13,402 nucleotides of DNA. Origin: Actinobacteria bacterium 13_1_40CM_66_12 (GTDB lineage: Bacteria; Chloroflexota; Dormibacteria; Dormibacterales; Dormibacteraceae). Location: contig MNEW01000062.1 of NCBI GenBank assembly GCA_001917895.1, positions 1-13,402 on the forward strand. Reading direction: 5' to 3'. Positions 11,824 to 13,402 of this stretch are shown here, piece by piece (positions within the stretch are counted from its first letter, which is position 1; every line of letters starts with the position of its first letter). The notes below the pieces were generated by a model that saw nothing but the letters and a program-made list of their open reading frames with translations, had not been told where the DNA came from and searched no databases. The translations under genes and the position numbers were made by a program.

Positions 11824-13402
11824 ATGCCCGCGGCTGACCAAGATCCAAAAGGCCCTGGGCCGAGCTCGGCAGGGGCTCGGCGCGACCGCGGACAGCTGCT
11901 CTGGTCGGTCGTGCTCAACGCGATCGTCATCTTCGCGATCGCCATCGCCATCATCCCCATCGCGGCGCTCGTGCGTGGGTTCGTCGACCTGGTGGTGCGA
12001 TCGAAGGCCATGTCGGGAGCCGACACCTTTGCGTATGGATTGGCGTTCACCGGGCTGTTTCTTGGCGCGATCTTCTTCACCTATGCCATCAAGTACTACC
12101 TGGGCACCGGGATCGTGCTGCTCACGACGCTGGTCTCAGGTGGCCGCAATGGCAACGGCAACGGCAACGGGAATGACAAAGGTAATGGCGACCGGCACGC
12201 GGCCGGCCTGACCCGCATCAGTCGCAACGGCAACGGCAACGGCAACGGCTATCACAACGACCTTGGCTACCACCCTTTCGTCTCGATCCATGTCGCGGCC
12301 TACAACGAGAAGCGTGTCATCGAGCGCCTCCTCACATGCCTCGATCAGCTCGACTACCCCGAATACGAGGTCGTCGTCGTCGACGACTCCACGGACGAGT
12401 CGGTGCAGATCCTCGAGAAGTGGAAGGGCCGGCCCCGTTTCAAGATCGGCCACCGCAACAGCCGGCTGGGCTTCAAGGGCGGTGCCCTGCGTGAGGCTCT
12501 CAAGGTCATGGACCCGCGCACCGAGTACGTCGTGATCTTCGACGCCGATTCGATGCCATTCCCGGACTCGATCGAGCGGTTCCTTCCTTATTTCTATGCG
12601 GTCGGCGCCGACAGAGACGTGACGCGGCGCGACGACGTGGCCGCGGTGCAGAGCTACCAGTGGCACGTCCTCAACAAGTCCGAAAGCTGGCTGACCGAAG
12701 CGGTGAGAGCCGAATACGCCGGCAGCTACATGATCGAGCGGCCGTTCCAGGACGCCGTGGGGGCGCTGAAGATGATCGCGGGCACCTCGTACATGATCCG
12801 CGCCGACGTCCTTCGCGAAGTGGGCTGGGGCACCAGCCTGACCGAGGACTGGGAGCTGACCCTCAAGCTCTACGCGCGCGGCTACAAGGTCGTCTACACG
12901 CCGTGGGCTGAAACCCCGGCCGAATGCGTGAGCACCTTCTCGAGGCTGGCGCGCCAGCGCATGCGCTGGGCGGAAGGCCATACCTACAACGTCCGCAAGT
13001 GGTTCCTGCCGATCATGCTGTCGCCCTCCGTCAAGCCTCTCGAGAAGGTCGAGTTCCTCTTCGACGCTGTTTACTACCTCCAGGCGGCACTGTTCGCCGT
13101 CGGAACCGTCAGCTGGCTTCTTTCCGAGCTCGTGTTCCGGGCGCACATCCCTGGATGGACGGCGGCGCTCGGATGGTCGCTCATCTTCTCGAACGTGTTC
13201 GCGTTGCCGCTGATGAATCTCGGCGGCCTCATCCTCGAGGATGCCCCGGCACGCGACATGCAAGGCGTGCTCGGCGCCCTCGTCCTCTCCTTTGCGCTGG
13301 TGCCGTTCCAGGGCTGGGCCGCGCTGAAGGGCCTGCTAGAGAAGGAGGAAGGCCCTTGGTTCCGCACGCCGAAGACAGGGAACATCACCGACCCGGTCAA
13401 GC
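11824..13402 (+). CDS. Membrane processive glycosyltransferase family 2, cellulose-synthase-like (3' end outside window)
   Basis: The frame starts at ATG 11824 (GAAAGG ribosome site at 11810-11815; in-frame TGA at 11794) and stays open to the window end, giving 526 codons. After a short basic N-terminus come two membrane helices (about 26-55 and 68-103), then a linker with Asn-Gly repeats (109-142). The catalytic domain opens at FVSIHVAAYNE (152-162). VVVDD (184-188), DAD (240-242), TED (340-342) and QRMRW (378-382) are the D, DxD, TED and QxxRW signatures of processive beta-glycosyltransferases such as cellulose and hyaluronan synthases. Further membrane helices follow from about residue 415. 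It would polymerise sugars on the cytoplasmic side and extrude the chain. The product is not predictable, and a C-terminal PilZ domain, if any, would lie beyond the window. Confidence 0.93.
   Translation, partial: MPAADQDPKGPGPSSAGARRDRGQLLWSVVLNAIVIFAIAIAIIPIAALVRGFVDLVVRSKAMSGADTFAYGLAFTGLFLGAIFFTYAIKYYLGTGIVLLTTLVSGGRNGNGNGNGNDKGNGDRHAAGLTRISRNGNGNGNGYHNDLGYHPFVSIHVAAYNEKRVIERLLTCLDQLDYPEYEVVVVDDSTDESVQILEKWKGRPRFKIGHRNSRLGFKGGALREALKVMDPRTEYVVIFDADSMPFPDSIERFLPYFYAVGADRDVTRRDDVAAVQSYQWHVLNKSESWLTEAVRAEYAGSYMIERPFQDAVGALKMIAGTSYMIRADVLREVGWGTSLTEDWELTLKLYARGYKVVYTPWAETPAECVSTFSRLARQRMRWAEGHTYNVRKWFLPIMLSPSVKPLEKVEFLFDAVYYLQAALFAVGTVSWLLSELVFRAHIPGWTAALGWSLIFSNVFALPLMNLGGLILEDAPARDMQGVLGALVLSFALVPFQGWAALKGLLEKEEGPWFRTPKTGNITDPVK
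12148..12249 (+). repeat. Hexanucleotide (AACGGC) repeat tracts encoding Asn-Gly
   Basis: Two tracts of alternating Asn and Gly codons, 12148-12174 and 12226-12249. The second is four perfect AACGGC units, and the first has three GGCAAC units flanked by variants AAT and GGG. Between them lies a less regular NDKGNGDRH segment. Both are in frame within the glycosyltransferase, so gain or loss of a unit changes length by two residues without a frameshift. Confidence 0.9.

Noticed and set aside
12136..13263. 375-codon minus-strand open frame opposite the glycosyltransferase
   Set aside because: The plus strand carries intact glycosyltransferase signatures in order, while the minus-strand translation has none and its Val-Ala repeat merely reflects the Asn-Gly codon repeat.

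Overview
The window is 13.4 kb of GC-rich bacterial chromosome with strong G/C bias at third codon positions and several GTG/TTG starts. No rRNA, tRNA, CRISPR array or intact transposase was seen. A hemW-hrcA-grpE-dnaJ run controlled by a CIRCE operator, with high GC and some weak Shine-Dalgarno sequences, suggests a Terrabacteria lineage such as Chloroflexota/Dormibacterota or a relative of Actinomycetota. This placement is an inference and no marker gene here settles it.

Layout. (1) 1-3967, + strand: an 11-residue tail of an unknown upstream gene, hemW (radical SAM heme chaperone), hrcA (heat-shock repressor), grpE and dnaJ. A near-consensus CIRCE lies between hemW and hrcA, so HrcA probably represses its own transcription. 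A promoter-like sequence lies between hrcA and grpE. dnaK is missing from its usual place between grpE and dnaJ. (2) 3968-8078, + strand: a short basic protein of unknown function, a cluster of small hairpins, then a 1190-residue membrane-anchored PAS-PAS-GAF-PAS-GGDEF-EAL protein in which both cyclic-di-GMP synthase and phosphodiesterase motifs look intact. (3) 8075-9567, - strand: two tandem, equal-length paralogous regulators, each an N-terminal excisionase/MerR-like helix-turn-helix plus a C-terminal domain resembling MEDS (DcmR-type sensory domain). They are coupled through a TGATG stop/start overlap, and the second ends inside the stop codon of the GGDEF-EAL gene. (4) 9653-11437, + strand: a LysR-type regulator divergent from the MEDS pair, followed after 9 nt by an RmlD-like sugar-nucleotide reductase. 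(5) 11438-11823: a gene-free stretch with an intrinsic terminator oriented for the minus strand, a short coding-like minus-strand tail and a foldable leader. (6) 11824 to the window end: a membrane-bound processive family 2 glycosyltransferase, truncated by the window edge, with two Asn-Gly repeat tracts between its second membrane helix and its catalytic domain.

How the parts may fit. The left third is housekeeping protein quality control. The rest reads as a regulatory and surface-polysaccharide neighbourhood: cyclic-di-GMP turnover, three transcription factors around one 85-bp divergent promoter region, a deoxysugar reductase and a polysaccharide synthase. No direct regulatory link among them can be proved from the sequence. 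The least ordinary items are the coupled HTH-MEDS pair, the Asn-Gly repeat in the glycosyltransferase, and the orphan minus-strand terminator.
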